Under the pieces are notes generated by a model that was not told where the DNA came from, did no database searches, and saw nothing but the letters and a program-made list of their open reading frames with translations. A program made the translations under genes and the position numbers. A stretch of DNA of 25,568 nucleotides from JAGMCF01 sp964398885 (GTDB lineage Bacteria; Cloacimonadota; Cloacimonadia; JGIOTU-2). The first letter of the stretch is position 1, and each line of letters begins with the position of its first letter. The stretch covers positions 1 to 25,568 of the forward strand of contig CAYNOU010000034.1 of assembly GCA_964398885.1 (NCBI GenBank). Direction: 5' to 3'. Below, piece by piece: positions 8,485 to 16,640 of the stretch.

Positions 8485-9828
8485 TTACTCATTTTTTTCT
8501 AAAACCGATGGCACATCACCTTTTATTTTAGAAAACTGTCTATTTACAAAACGCGATATATCGTTATAAAAAGCAAAAATCATAATAGTAAGGACAATCG
8601 CCAGACCTATTCTCTGCAACATTGCTTCAACTGATGCTTTCAGGGGTTTTCTTCCTATCCCTTCACATATTGCAAATATAATCATCCCGCCATCTAAAAT
8701 TGGAATTGGCAAAAGATTCATAATCATAAGTATAATGCTAATCAAAGCCATAAATGAGAGGAATGCACTTAAACCTTCTTTTGCTTGCTGTCCTGAAAGA
8801 GCCGCAATCATTATCGGACCACCAAGATTCTTGCTTATATGTGAAGGAGATCTAAATAATCTAATTAATCCACTATAATATCTATATACTAAAGATATAC
8901 CAGTTAGAAAACCATATTTAGTTGAATTTACAAAGTTATACTTTTCAATATAGACCAGGTCTAACTTCTGCACCACACCTATAACCCCTTGATTATCTTC
9001 CGATTCAGTATCAATTTGAGGTATGATGTGAAGGTTTACTATTTCGTCATTTCTTTTGATTGTAAATTTCAAAGGTTTTTCAGGACTTTCGCGAATTATC
9101 TTTTGCATATCATACCAGTCAGAAATCGGTTTCTCATTTATTGCAGTAACAATATCATTTTTTTCCATTCCAGATTGATAAGCAGGAAATCCGTATAATA
9201 CTTCGCCAATTTGTGCAGATACAAAAGGTTTGATATCAGTTAACCAGTATTTATAATCAAAATTTTTTACATTTAAGCTTAAAGTCTCATTATCTCTTTG
9301 GATAACTACGTTGTGGATTTCTTTATCGTTATTCCAGGTTTTAATAATGGGAAGCCAACTATTAATTTCATTATCATCAATTTTTAGTATCTGGTCACCT
9401 GTTTTAAATTTTCTTATTTCTTCGTTGTCAGTATAAGAAATTCGTCCTATAATTGGTGCTAAATCATAGTTTTTAATACCAATCATAAAGGTTAAAATTA
9501 AAATTAAAATTGCAAATAAGAAATTTGAAAAAGGTCCTCCAATTGCTATTAAAATTTTTTGCCACCATTTTTTGTTTCTGAAACTTTCTGGAGAGGACTC
9601 TTGCTTCTCATCTAAATTTTCGCCTAACATCTTCACATATCCCCCTAAAGGGATTAATGAAATGCGATATTCTGTTTCTTTAAATGTTATTCCAATAAGT
9701 TTAGGACCAAATCCAAATGAGAATTTCTCAACCTTTACTTTACATAGTCGGGCTATTACAAAATGTCCAAGTTCGTGAACAAATATAAGAACACCTAAAA
9801 GAAAGATGGTTGCTAAAATTGTAACCAA
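8485..9828 (-). CDS. rseP: RseP-type site-2 zinc metalloprotease (family M50)
   Basis: An intramembrane protease that in characterised bacteria cleaves anti-sigma factors and signal-peptide remnants within the inner membrane. At 447 residues it matches the usual length. The zinc site HELGH is at residues 18-22 in the first membrane segment, and the second metal/catalytic motif LDGG is at about 378-381. Two PDZ domains lie between (about 120-190 and 205-285), the second including GFPAYQSGMEKNDIVTAING-like residues. Further membrane segments lie near 95-115, 355-375 and 410-430. AGAGG lies 5 nt before the ATG. It follows the ABC permease by 22 bp. In many bacteria rseP lies downstream of frr, with uppS, cdsA and dxr; those partners are absent here. 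The gene symbol is by family; the anti-sigma target is not visible. Confidence 0.93.
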   Translation of the reverse strand: MVTILATIFLLGVLIFVHELGHFVIARLCKVKVEKFSFGFGPKLIGITFKETEYRISLIPLGGYVKMLGENLDEKQESSPESFRNKKWWQKILIAIGGPFSNFLFAILILILTFMIGIKNYDLAPIIGRISYTDNEEIRKFKTGDQILKIDDNEINSWLPIIKTWNNDKEIHNVVIQRDNETLSLNVKNFDYKYWLTDIKPFVSAQIGEVLYGFPAYQSGMEKNDIVTAINEKPISDWYDMQKIIRESPEKPLKFTIKRNDEIVNLHIIPQIDTESEDNQGVIGVVQKLDLVYIEKYNFVNSTKYGFLTGISLVYRYYSGLIRLFRSPSHISKNLGGPIMIAALSGQQAKEGLSAFLSFMALISIILMIMNLLPIPILDGGMIIFAICEGIGRKPLKASVEAMLQRIGLAIVLTIMIFAFYNDISRFVNRQFSKIKGDVPSVLEKNE

Positions 9829-9850
9829 TGTTGCCTCTTAATTTGTCTTA

Positions 9851-11116
9851 TTATTCGGTATAGAAAATTGCTTTTATTGGATCTATTTTAGATGCTTTTA
9901 ATGATGGATATAGGCCAGAAACAAATCCTACAATAATTGCAAATATCAATCCAACGATTATTCCCGTTATTGGGAAGGAAAATGCAACTTCAATTTTGGA
10001 AGTTATAAATTTGATTAAGATTAAAGCCAATCCAGAGCCAAATATTCCTCCCATAAAAGCTAATGTTATAGATTCAAGGAGGAAATGTGCGAATATATCT
10101 TTATTTTTTGCACCGATACTTTTTCTAATGCCTATCTCCTTCATCCTTTCTCTAATGGAGATAAGTAAAATGCTGAACAATCCTATTCCACCTGTGAACA
10201 GCGATATTCCAGAGATACATAATAAAATAATATTCCAGTTTTTCATCTGCGTATTGATTTGTTCTCTTACTTCCAGCATTACTGAACTAATATCCTGAAT
10301 CTCTATATCATCTGCCATATTATGTGTAGCGAGAAGCAGTTGTTTGGCTTGATTAAAAACACTTCCTACTTTTTCCGAATCAATTGCTTTAATCCATATA
10401 TTATCAATTTGCATATTTGGTCTAAGATATATTGCAGCGCATTTTGATGGGATGAAGCAGCTTTCATGGTCACGCCTTCTTTCCCAGATATTGCCTCTTA
10501 CGACTTTGCCTGGTTTATCCAAACCTTCATCTTTAAGAACACCAACAATTTTTAACCTAATATTGCCGATTGAGATGAATTTTCCAAGAGCATCAGTTTC
10601 AGGATAGAATTTCTTTTTTAGCGATGAGCCGATTATACATACATTTTGTCCCTCACTCTGTTCAATGATACTAAATAATCTTCCGTTTCCAACGAGATAA
10701 TTTTTGTCTTTGAAAAAAGCATTATTTACACCATTCAATCTAACTTTGCTTGATTTGCCATTAATTATACAAACTTTTTCATCATTTATGCCTGGGTAGA
10801 GATATTCAACATTATTTAATTTACTTTTTAATACCTCATAATCATTGTAAGTTAGATTTTTAAATCTGGGTTTAGCGGTGTATGTTTTTAATTTACTTTT
10901 TTCAGAGTTTGGAAATGTGGAGTATAAGATTATAACATTATCATACCCAAGTGAACTTATTGTTTCTTCAATAAGCTGTTTCATTGCATTAACAGAAGAG
11001 AACATAGTAGTTACTGCAGCGACCCCAATTACAATTCCGGCAAGTGTAAGAATTGAACGCAATTTATGCGATAGGATACTTTTTAAACCAGAAACAAAGG
11101 GTTCTGTGAATTTCAT
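9851..11116 (-). CDS. MacB/FtsX-type ABC transporter permease
   Basis: A 421-residue inner-membrane permease of the MacB family: one N-terminal membrane segment (about 18-40, following SHKLRSILTLAGIVIGVAAV), a large periplasmic MacB_PCD domain (about 45-280), then a three-helix FtsX domain (about 290-415) with the characteristic RERMKEIGIRKSIGAK loop and the C-terminal LKASKIDPIKAI. Known members work as dimers with a separate or fused ATPase to drive export or mechanotransmission across the envelope, for example of lipoproteins, peptides or antibiotics. No ATPase gene is adjacent, so the partner must be elsewhere. The start overlaps the topA stop in an ATGA junction, indicating translational coupling. 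Substrate unknown. Confidence 0.9.
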   Translation of the reverse strand: MKFTEPFVSGLKSILSHKLRSILTLAGIVIGVAAVTTMFSSVNAMKQLIEETISSLGYDNVIILYSTFPNSEKSKLKTYTAKPRFKNLTYNDYEVLKSKLNNVEYLYPGINDEKVCIINGKSSKVRLNGVNNAFFKDKNYLVGNGRLFSIIEQSEGQNVCIIGSSLKKKFYPETDALGKFISIGNIRLKIVGVLKDEGLDKPGKVVRGNIWERRRDHESCFIPSKCAAIYLRPNMQIDNIWIKAIDSEKVGSVFNQAKQLLLATHNMADDIEIQDISSVMLEVREQINTQMKNWNIILLCISGISLFTGGIGLFSILLISIRERMKEIGIRKSIGAKNKDIFAHFLLESITLAFMGGIFGSGLALILIKFITSKIEVAFSFPITGIIVGLIFAIIVGFVSGLYPSLKASKIDPIKAIFYTE

Positions 11117-13344
11117 TTAATCAGTTCTTTCTTACAATTTAAGCAAATAATTGTTTTAGTTCCATTTTTGTTTATTGATTTTTCAAACATAGTTTCCGCT
11201 CTGCAATCAGGACACTTTAATTTAATGGGTTTATAATTAGTAATAAATTTGCACTTTGGATAATTTGAACATCCATAAAAGGTTTTTCTACTTTTTTTAC
11301 TCTTTCTTTCTAATAATTCTCCATCACATAAAGGACATTTTAGACCAGTTGAAAAAGGTTTGGTAAATTTACATTTTGGGTAGTTGCTACAAGCATAAAA
11401 CTTTCCGAATTTTCCGATTTTTAATACAAGTTTTCCTCCACATTTAGGGCATATTTCATCGGTTTTTTTATCTTCAATAATTTCAACTTTGCCATTTTCA
11501 TTTAGTTTAAAGTTTTTTGTATTTTTGCATTTTGGGAAATTAGAACAGGCGAGAAATTTGCCGTTTCTTCCCCATTTGATTATCATTGGTGCGCTACATT
11601 TATCACATTTTATACCACTTAATTTTTCTAAATTTTTTCTTTCTGCCTTAATATCAATTTTTTTTAAAACTTTAATGAATTCTTTGTAGTAATTTTCTAA
11701 TGTCAGTTGCCAGTTTGTAATTCCGTTCTCAATTTCATCCAGTTGGTTTTCCATTTCAGCTGTGAATGAAACATTAAAGAATTCAGAAAATTTATCTATA
11801 AGAAATTTCTCTACCTCCATTCCTAATTCGGTTGGATAAAATTTTTTCCTTATCAGGTTTACATATTGTCGTGCCAGCAATGTTGAGATTATTGGTGAGT
11901 AAGTGCTGGGTCTACCGATTCCCTCTGACTCCAATTTCCTTACCAAAGAAGCTTCTGTATATCTTGCTGGTGGTTTGGTAAAATTTTGATTCTTATTAAG
12001 CCTTATTAATTGAACTTCATCCATTACATTAAGTAAAGGTATTTTATTGCCGATATATTTGATAGTTACATACGGATAGCATTTCATAAATCCATCAAAT
12101 TCAATGGTGCTGCCATTTGATTCAAATAATCCATCATCAGCTTTTATTAAAACTTTAACCATATTAACCTTTGCACATGCCATTTGAGTAGCAACAAATT
12201 TTTGCCAGACAAGTCTGTATAATTTATATTGGTCTTGTGATAGGTAATCTTTGATTGATTCAGGTGTTCTAAAGGATGAGGTTGGGCGGATAGCTTCATG
12301 TGCGTCTTGAGCTTTATTCTTGTTTTTATAAATTCTTTTGAATGGATTTGAATATTTCTCTGAAAACCTTTCTGTAATTAGTTTTCTTAACTCAGCATTA
12401 GCTTTATCAGAAATTCTGACAGAATCAGTTCTCATATATGAAATAAGTCCAACATTCTTTCCTTGAATATTTACACCCTCATAAAGTTGTTGAGCAATCC
12501 TCATTGTTTTTTTTGTTGAAAATCCCAATATTGTTGAGGCCTCTTGTTGCAAAGTGCTTGTGATGTATGGAGGAAATGGTGATATAGTCTTACTTTCTTG
12601 CTTTATATCTTTTACAATGAATTTTTCTTTTTCTAACCTTTTAAATATTGCATCAGCTTCAGCTTCATTATTCAATTTACCCCCAATTAAATTGGGGGTT
12701 TTGTTTTTATATTTTTTTAATATTGCTTTAAATTTAGTCTTCTTTTTCAAATCTGCATCAATAGTCCAATACTCCTGCGGAACAAATTTTTGAATTTCTT
12801 CTTCCCGCTCACAAAGAAGTCTTAAGGCAACTGTCTGAACTCTGCCAGCAGAAAGGTTTTTGGCAATCACTTTCCATAAGACAGGACTTACTTTATATCC
12901 AACGATACGGTCTAAAATCCTTCTGGTTTTTTGTGCATTTACCTTATTTTCATCAACATTCTCTGGTGATTTTAGAGATTCTTTTATAGCATCACTTGTT
13001 ATTTCATTAAAAACGATTCTATAAATTGGACATTCAGAGATATACTTTTTTAGAATTTCTTTTAAATGCCAGGCAATTGCTTCCCCTTCTCTGTCATTAT
13101 CAGAGGCTAAGAAGACCGTTTCGGATTCTTTTGCTTTTTTAATGATTTGATTAACAATTTTTCTTTTATCTGGATTAAGAACATAGTAAGGTTTAAAATT
13201 ATTTTCAATATCAATACCAAATTCTTTTTTAGGCAAATCCCGTATATGCCCCATTGAAGCAAGGATTTCAAAATCTTTGCCTAAGTATTGTTTAATGGTC
13301 TTAGATTTAGTGGGAGATTCAACTATCATTAGATTTTTTGGCAT
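11113..13344 (-). CDS. topA: DNA topoisomerase I (type IA) with four C-terminal zinc-ribbon-like modules
   Basis: Relaxes negative supercoils by transient cleavage of one DNA strand. The TOPRIM domain is at about 3-113, with IVESPTK (Glu9) and the metal-binding DNDRE at 82-86. The active-site tyrosine is Tyr303, in ISYMRTDS. GRPSTYSPII and the helicase-like gate regions follow. The C-terminus has four Cys4-type modules from about 595 onward (for example CDKC...CSNFPKC, CPKC...CSNYPKC, CPLC...CSNYPKC, CPDC...CLNC). At 743 residues it is ordinary for the family. AAGGA sits 6 nt before the ATG, at the end of a run of GGAAATA repeats. It lies 47 bp after secA and shares a 4-bp overlap with the permease. 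A 21-bp palindrome lies inside the coding region around residues 216-222. Confidence 0.97.
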   Translation of the reverse strand: MPKNLMIVESPTKSKTIKQYLGKDFEILASMGHIRDLPKKEFGIDIENNFKPYYVLNPDKRKIVNQIIKKAKESETVFLASDNDREGEAIAWHLKEILKKYISECPIYRIVFNEITSDAIKESLKSPENVDENKVNAQKTRRILDRIVGYKVSPVLWKVIAKNLSAGRVQTVALRLLCEREEEIQKFVPQEYWTIDADLKKKTKFKAILKKYKNKTPNLIGGKLNNEAEADAIFKRLEKEKFIVKDIKQESKTISPFPPYITSTLQQEASTILGFSTKKTMRIAQQLYEGVNIQGKNVGLISYMRTDSVRISDKANAELRKLITERFSEKYSNPFKRIYKNKNKAQDAHEAIRPTSSFRTPESIKDYLSQDQYKLYRLVWQKFVATQMACAKVNMVKVLIKADDGLFESNGSTIEFDGFMKCYPYVTIKYIGNKIPLLNVMDEVQLIRLNKNQNFTKPPARYTEASLVRKLESEGIGRPSTYSPIISTLLARQYVNLIRKKFYPTELGMEVEKFLIDKFSEFFNVSFTAEMENQLDEIENGITNWQLTLENYYKEFIKVLKKIDIKAERKNLEKLSGIKCDKCSAPMIIKWGRNGKFLACSNFPKCKNTKNFKLNENGKVEIIEDKKTDEICPKCGGKLVLKIGKFGKFYACSNYPKCKFTKPFSTGLKCPLCDGELLERKSKKSRKTFYGCSNYPKCKFITNYKPIKLKCPDCRAETMFEKSINKNGTKTIICLNCKKELIK
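12679..12699. repeat. Perfect 21-bp palindrome within topA
   Basis: ACCCCCAATT (12679-12688) is the exact reverse complement of AATTGGGGGT (12690-12699), with one central base. It is in frame in topA and encodes TPNLIGG in a variable loop of the protein. On the plus strand it is followed by a T-rich stretch, so it looks like an antisense-facing intrinsic terminator. The five-G/five-C arms stand out in AT-rich coding sequence. Confidence 0.75.
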
Positions 13345-13345
13345 T

Positions 13346-13388
13346 TATTTTCCTTATTTCCTTATTTCCCCTATTTCCCATATTTCCT
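13346..13388. repeat. Degenerate TATTTCC tandem repeats between secA and topA
   Basis: Five TATTTCC-like units spaced 8-9 bp apart fill the gap between secA and topA. On the minus strand each reads GGAAATA, with a purine core resembling a Shine-Dalgarno; the last (AAGGAAAATAA then ATG) is properly spaced for topA initiation. Confidence 0.7.
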
Positions 13389-13391
13389 TCA

Positions 13392-16300
13392 TCATTTTTT
13401 CCTTCCGCAACAATATTTGTATTTCTTCCCACTTCCACAGGGACAGGGGTCATTCCTGCCTACTTTTTGGACATTAACAACAGGTTGAGGTTTGGATATA
13501 TTTGAACTTTGGCTTTGTTTAATTCTTTCAGTATTTGAAATTTCCTGTTGTGGAACTCCAAAAACTCTTCTTTCTAAATGTGACAACTTAATATCCTTTG
13601 CAGTTTGTTTAACTTGATAATAAGTTGCTGGATAAAGTGTAAACACACTCTTTATTACTTTCTCTTTGATAGTGTCAATAAGGTTAAGGAAAAGTTCGTA
13701 ACTTTCTTTTTTATATTCAATTAGAGGATCTTTCTGAGCATAAGCACGAAGTCCTATTCCTTCTTTTAATCTGTCCATTTCATAAAGATGGTCTTTCCAT
13801 TCTGAGTCAACAACCTTTAGTAAGGAGTATCTTTCAAGAACCCTTTGCTCATCTTCAAAGCCTTCTTCTTTATTGTCATAAGCATCTTTTAATTGAGAAA
13901 AAATCTGATCTATTAAATCATCTTTATTACGAGTATCGTTTATATTTATCTTAACTGCGAGTTCACTTTTAAACCAATTACACAGGTCTTCAACGGGCCA
14001 TTCTTCTTCATATTGAGCTTCACCTAAGTAATCGTATACTTTATTTTCCACAACATCGCCAATCATTTCCATTATCTCTTCTTTTAGATTTAATCCCTTT
14101 AAGACTTTTCGTCTATATAAATAAATGACCTCTCTCTGCTGATTCATTACATCATCATATTTTATTAATTGTTTTCTAATTTCAAAGTTATGCCCTTCAA
14201 CCCTTTTTTGTGCATTTCCAACAGCTTTTGTCATCCAGGGATGTTTTATTGCTTCATCTTCATTTAGTCCTAATCTGGACATAATATTTGCGATTCTGTC
14301 TGAACCGAATATTCGCATCAAATCATCTTCTAAGGAAAGATAGAATCTTGAGGAGCCAGGGTCACCCTGTCTGGCACTTCTTCCTCTTAATTGTTTATCA
14401 ATTCTTCTACTTTCATGCCTTTCTGTTCCGATAATATGTAATCCGCAAGGCACTTCTTTAAAACAATTTTCAGGACCATCTGGTGCATTTCTGCCTGCAT
14501 TTTCGCAATTTTCCAAGCATTTTATAATACAATTTGAACATCGCACAACTCCAGTCCCAAGTTTAATATCTGTACCTCTTCCTGCCATATTTGTTGCAAT
14601 GGTAATTGCTCCAGGTTCACCGGCATGAGCAACTATCTCAGCCTCTTTCTGATGATACTTTGCATTTAAAACTTCGTGTGGGATGCCCTTTCTTTTTAGT
14701 AATCTACTGATAACTTCAGATACTTCTACAGAGATAGTGCCAACTAAAACAGGAATTCTCTTAGAATACCAATGTTCTATTTCATCAATAATTGCATTAT
14801 ATTTTTCCTTTTTGGTTCTAAAAATAAGGTCGTCATAGTCAATTCTACGGACAGGTTCATTTGTTGGTATCTCCATTACAGGAAGTTTATATATCTCTTC
14901 AAATTCAGCTGATTCAGTGACAGCAGTACCAGTCATTCCCGCAAGTTTTGTATACATACGAAAATAATTTTGCAAAGTGATAGTAGCCAGGGTTTGAGTG
15001 GCTTCTTGAATTTGAACCATTTCTTTTGCTTCAAGTGCTTGATGAAGACCTTCACTAAATCTGCGTCCGGGCATTAATCTACCGGTGAATTGGTCAACAA
15101 TAATTACTCTATTATCCTTTATAATATAATCAACATCTTTTTCAAAGAGTGAATAGGCAATTAGCATTTGTTTAATATTATGTAACTTCTCATTTTTTTC
15201 TAAAAATTCTTCTTGAATGTGCTGTTTTTTTTCTTGTTTTTCTGAGAAGGATAATTTCTCATCTTTATCAACTTTTTCAATCTCCTCATCAAGGTCAGGC
15301 ATAATGAAGAGAGTTCTATCATATTTGGAGAGTTCTTCTTGTCCCTTTTCGTTTAATTCAGCGCTTCGCTGGCTTTCCTCAATAGAATAATAAAGTTTAT
15401 CATCAATCAAATATATTTGCTTTTCACGAAGATATTGTCCCTCCACTTCGTTCATTATTTTCTTATATCTACCATCTTTGATTATTTTTAAAAATCTTTT
15501 TGATTTTGGAGCAGCTCTTTTTGCAGTTAGAAGTTTTTCCCCAAATTCAAATGAATTGGTTTCATCTGTGCCTTTATTTATCATAATATCAATATCAGAA
15601 AGAATTTCATTTACTAATGCTAATTGTTTTCTAACTAATTTCCGTATTTGTGGATTTAACTCGCGATAAAAATTTTTTGAATGTTCAACGGCTCCGGAGA
15701 TAATAAGTGGGGTTCTGGCTTCATCAATGAGAACGCTATCTGCCTCATCCACTATGCAATAGAAATGTCCTCTTTGCACAATTCCATCTGGAGAAACTGC
15801 CATATTATCACGCAGGTAATCAAATCCGAATTCATTGTTTGTTCCATAGGTTATATCGCATTGATACTGACTAACCTTTTCTTCAAACTCCATATCTGAA
15901 TAAATACATCCAATAGTAAGTCCTAAGAATTTGTATATTTCTCCCATCCATTCTGCATCTCTTTGAGCAAGATAATCATTAACAGTTACAAGATGAGCAC
16001 CTTTACCAACAAGTACATTAAGATAAAGAGGCATTGTTGCAACAAGTGTTTTTCCTTCACCTGTTTTCATTTCAGCGACCATTCCGTTATGCAGGGCGAT
16101 AGCACCAATTAGTTGAACATCATACGGAATCATATTCCATTCTATTTCCTGACCACGAACTTTCCACTTTTTCCCAACCAAACGATGACAGGTCTCTTTT
16201 ACTACAGCATACGCTTCTGGCAAAATATTATTTAATATTTCTTTCGTAGTCTCATTTAAAGATTTTTCTGCATTATCAATTTCTATTCCGATTTTATCTT

Positions 16301-16541
16301 TTTCATTATCATCAAAAATGGCATCATATTCAGATTTTAATCGTTCCAATAGCTTTTCTTTATCAGAAATATAAGATTGTATTTGCTTTTTGAATTTAGT
16401 GGTCTTTGAAGACAATTCTTCATTAGTAATAGATTCTAATTTTTTGTATTCAGTATTTATAGCATCCACAATTGGCTGCATTTTTTTCATTTCTCTGTCA
16501 AAATGAGTGCCGAAAATTTTTGTAAGAATTTTTTGAATCAT
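13392..16541 (-). CDS. secA: Preprotein translocase ATPase SecA, long form with cysteine-rich insert
   Basis: The motor ATPase that pushes unfolded preproteins through SecYEG at the inner membrane. Walker A is MKTGEGKTLVAT; the DEAD-box variant VDEADSVLIDEARTPLI is in NBD1; TATNMAGRGTDIKLG and GRSARQGDPGSSRF are in NBD2. A C-terminal SEC-C zinc motif (CPCGSGKKYKYCC) ends it. At 1049 residues it is longer than the roughly 840-900 of many SecAs; extra length lies between about 330 and 460 and in a cysteine-rich insert at 668-699 (C-x2-C-x3-C-x3-C-x13-C-x5-C). The start (MIQKILTKIFGTHFDRE) matches the family's usual N-terminus, but no Shine-Dalgarno precedes it (TTTACCAATTTAAATG). Adjacent membrane and export genes fit its role. 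Confidence 0.98.
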   Translation of the reverse strand: MIQKILTKIFGTHFDREMKKMQPIVDAINTEYKKLESITNEELSSKTTKFKKQIQSYISDKEKLLERLKSEYDAIFDDNEKDKIGIEIDNAEKSLNETTKEILNNILPEAYAVVKETCHRLVGKKWKVRGQEIEWNMIPYDVQLIGAIALHNGMVAEMKTGEGKTLVATMPLYLNVLVGKGAHLVTVNDYLAQRDAEWMGEIYKFLGLTIGCIYSDMEFEEKVSQYQCDITYGTNNEFGFDYLRDNMAVSPDGIVQRGHFYCIVDEADSVLIDEARTPLIISGAVEHSKNFYRELNPQIRKLVRKQLALVNEILSDIDIMINKGTDETNSFEFGEKLLTAKRAAPKSKRFLKIIKDGRYKKIMNEVEGQYLREKQIYLIDDKLYYSIEESQRSAELNEKGQEELSKYDRTLFIMPDLDEEIEKVDKDEKLSFSEKQEKKQHIQEEFLEKNEKLHNIKQMLIAYSLFEKDVDYIIKDNRVIIVDQFTGRLMPGRRFSEGLHQALEAKEMVQIQEATQTLATITLQNYFRMYTKLAGMTGTAVTESAEFEEIYKLPVMEIPTNEPVRRIDYDDLIFRTKKEKYNAIIDEIEHWYSKRIPVLVGTISVEVSEVISRLLKRKGIPHEVLNAKYHQKEAEIVAHAGEPGAITIATNMAGRGTDIKLGTGVVRCSNCIIKCLENCENAGRNAPDGPENCFKEVPCGLHIIGTERHESRRIDKQLRGRSARQGDPGSSRFYLSLEDDLMRIFGSDRIANIMSRLGLNEDEAIKHPWMTKAVGNAQKRVEGHNFEIRKQLIKYDDVMNQQREVIYLYRRKVLKGLNLKEEIMEMIGDVVENKVYDYLGEAQYEEEWPVEDLCNWFKSELAVKININDTRNKDDLIDQIFSQLKDAYDNKEEGFEDEQRVLERYSLLKVVDSEWKDHLYEMDRLKEGIGLRAYAQKDPLIEYKKESYELFLNLIDTIKEKVIKSVFTLYPATYYQVKQTAKDIKLSHLERRVFGVPQQEISNTERIKQSQSSNISKPQPVVNVQKVGRNDPCPCGSGKKYKYCCGRKK

Positions 16542-16560
16542 TTAAATTGGTAAACTAGTA

Positions 16561-16611
16561 TCCCCGATTCCTGAACTCGTCAGGAACGGGCTTAATCGGG
16601 GAGGTTAACCT
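16561..16611. repeat. Nested palindromes in the gap before secA
   Basis: TCCCCGATT (16561-16569) pairs with AATCGGGGA (16594-16602). Inside, TTCCTGA (16568-16574) pairs with TCAGGAA (16580-16586) around loop ACTCG. Directly beside it, AGGTTAACCT (16602-16611) is a perfect palindrome. The block is GC-rich and separates the GT117 gene from secA. No T-run follows, so termination is not implied. It resembles other palindromic islands in this window. Confidence 0.65.
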
Positions 16612-16640
16612 GTTTAACTATAACCAAATTAATTTATTTC

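Noticed and set aside
8310..8531. Plus-strand 73-codon frame across the GC-rich island
   Set aside because: It is read through two hairpins, has odd composition and no supporting Shine-Dalgarno, and runs into the 3' end of rseP on the other strand.
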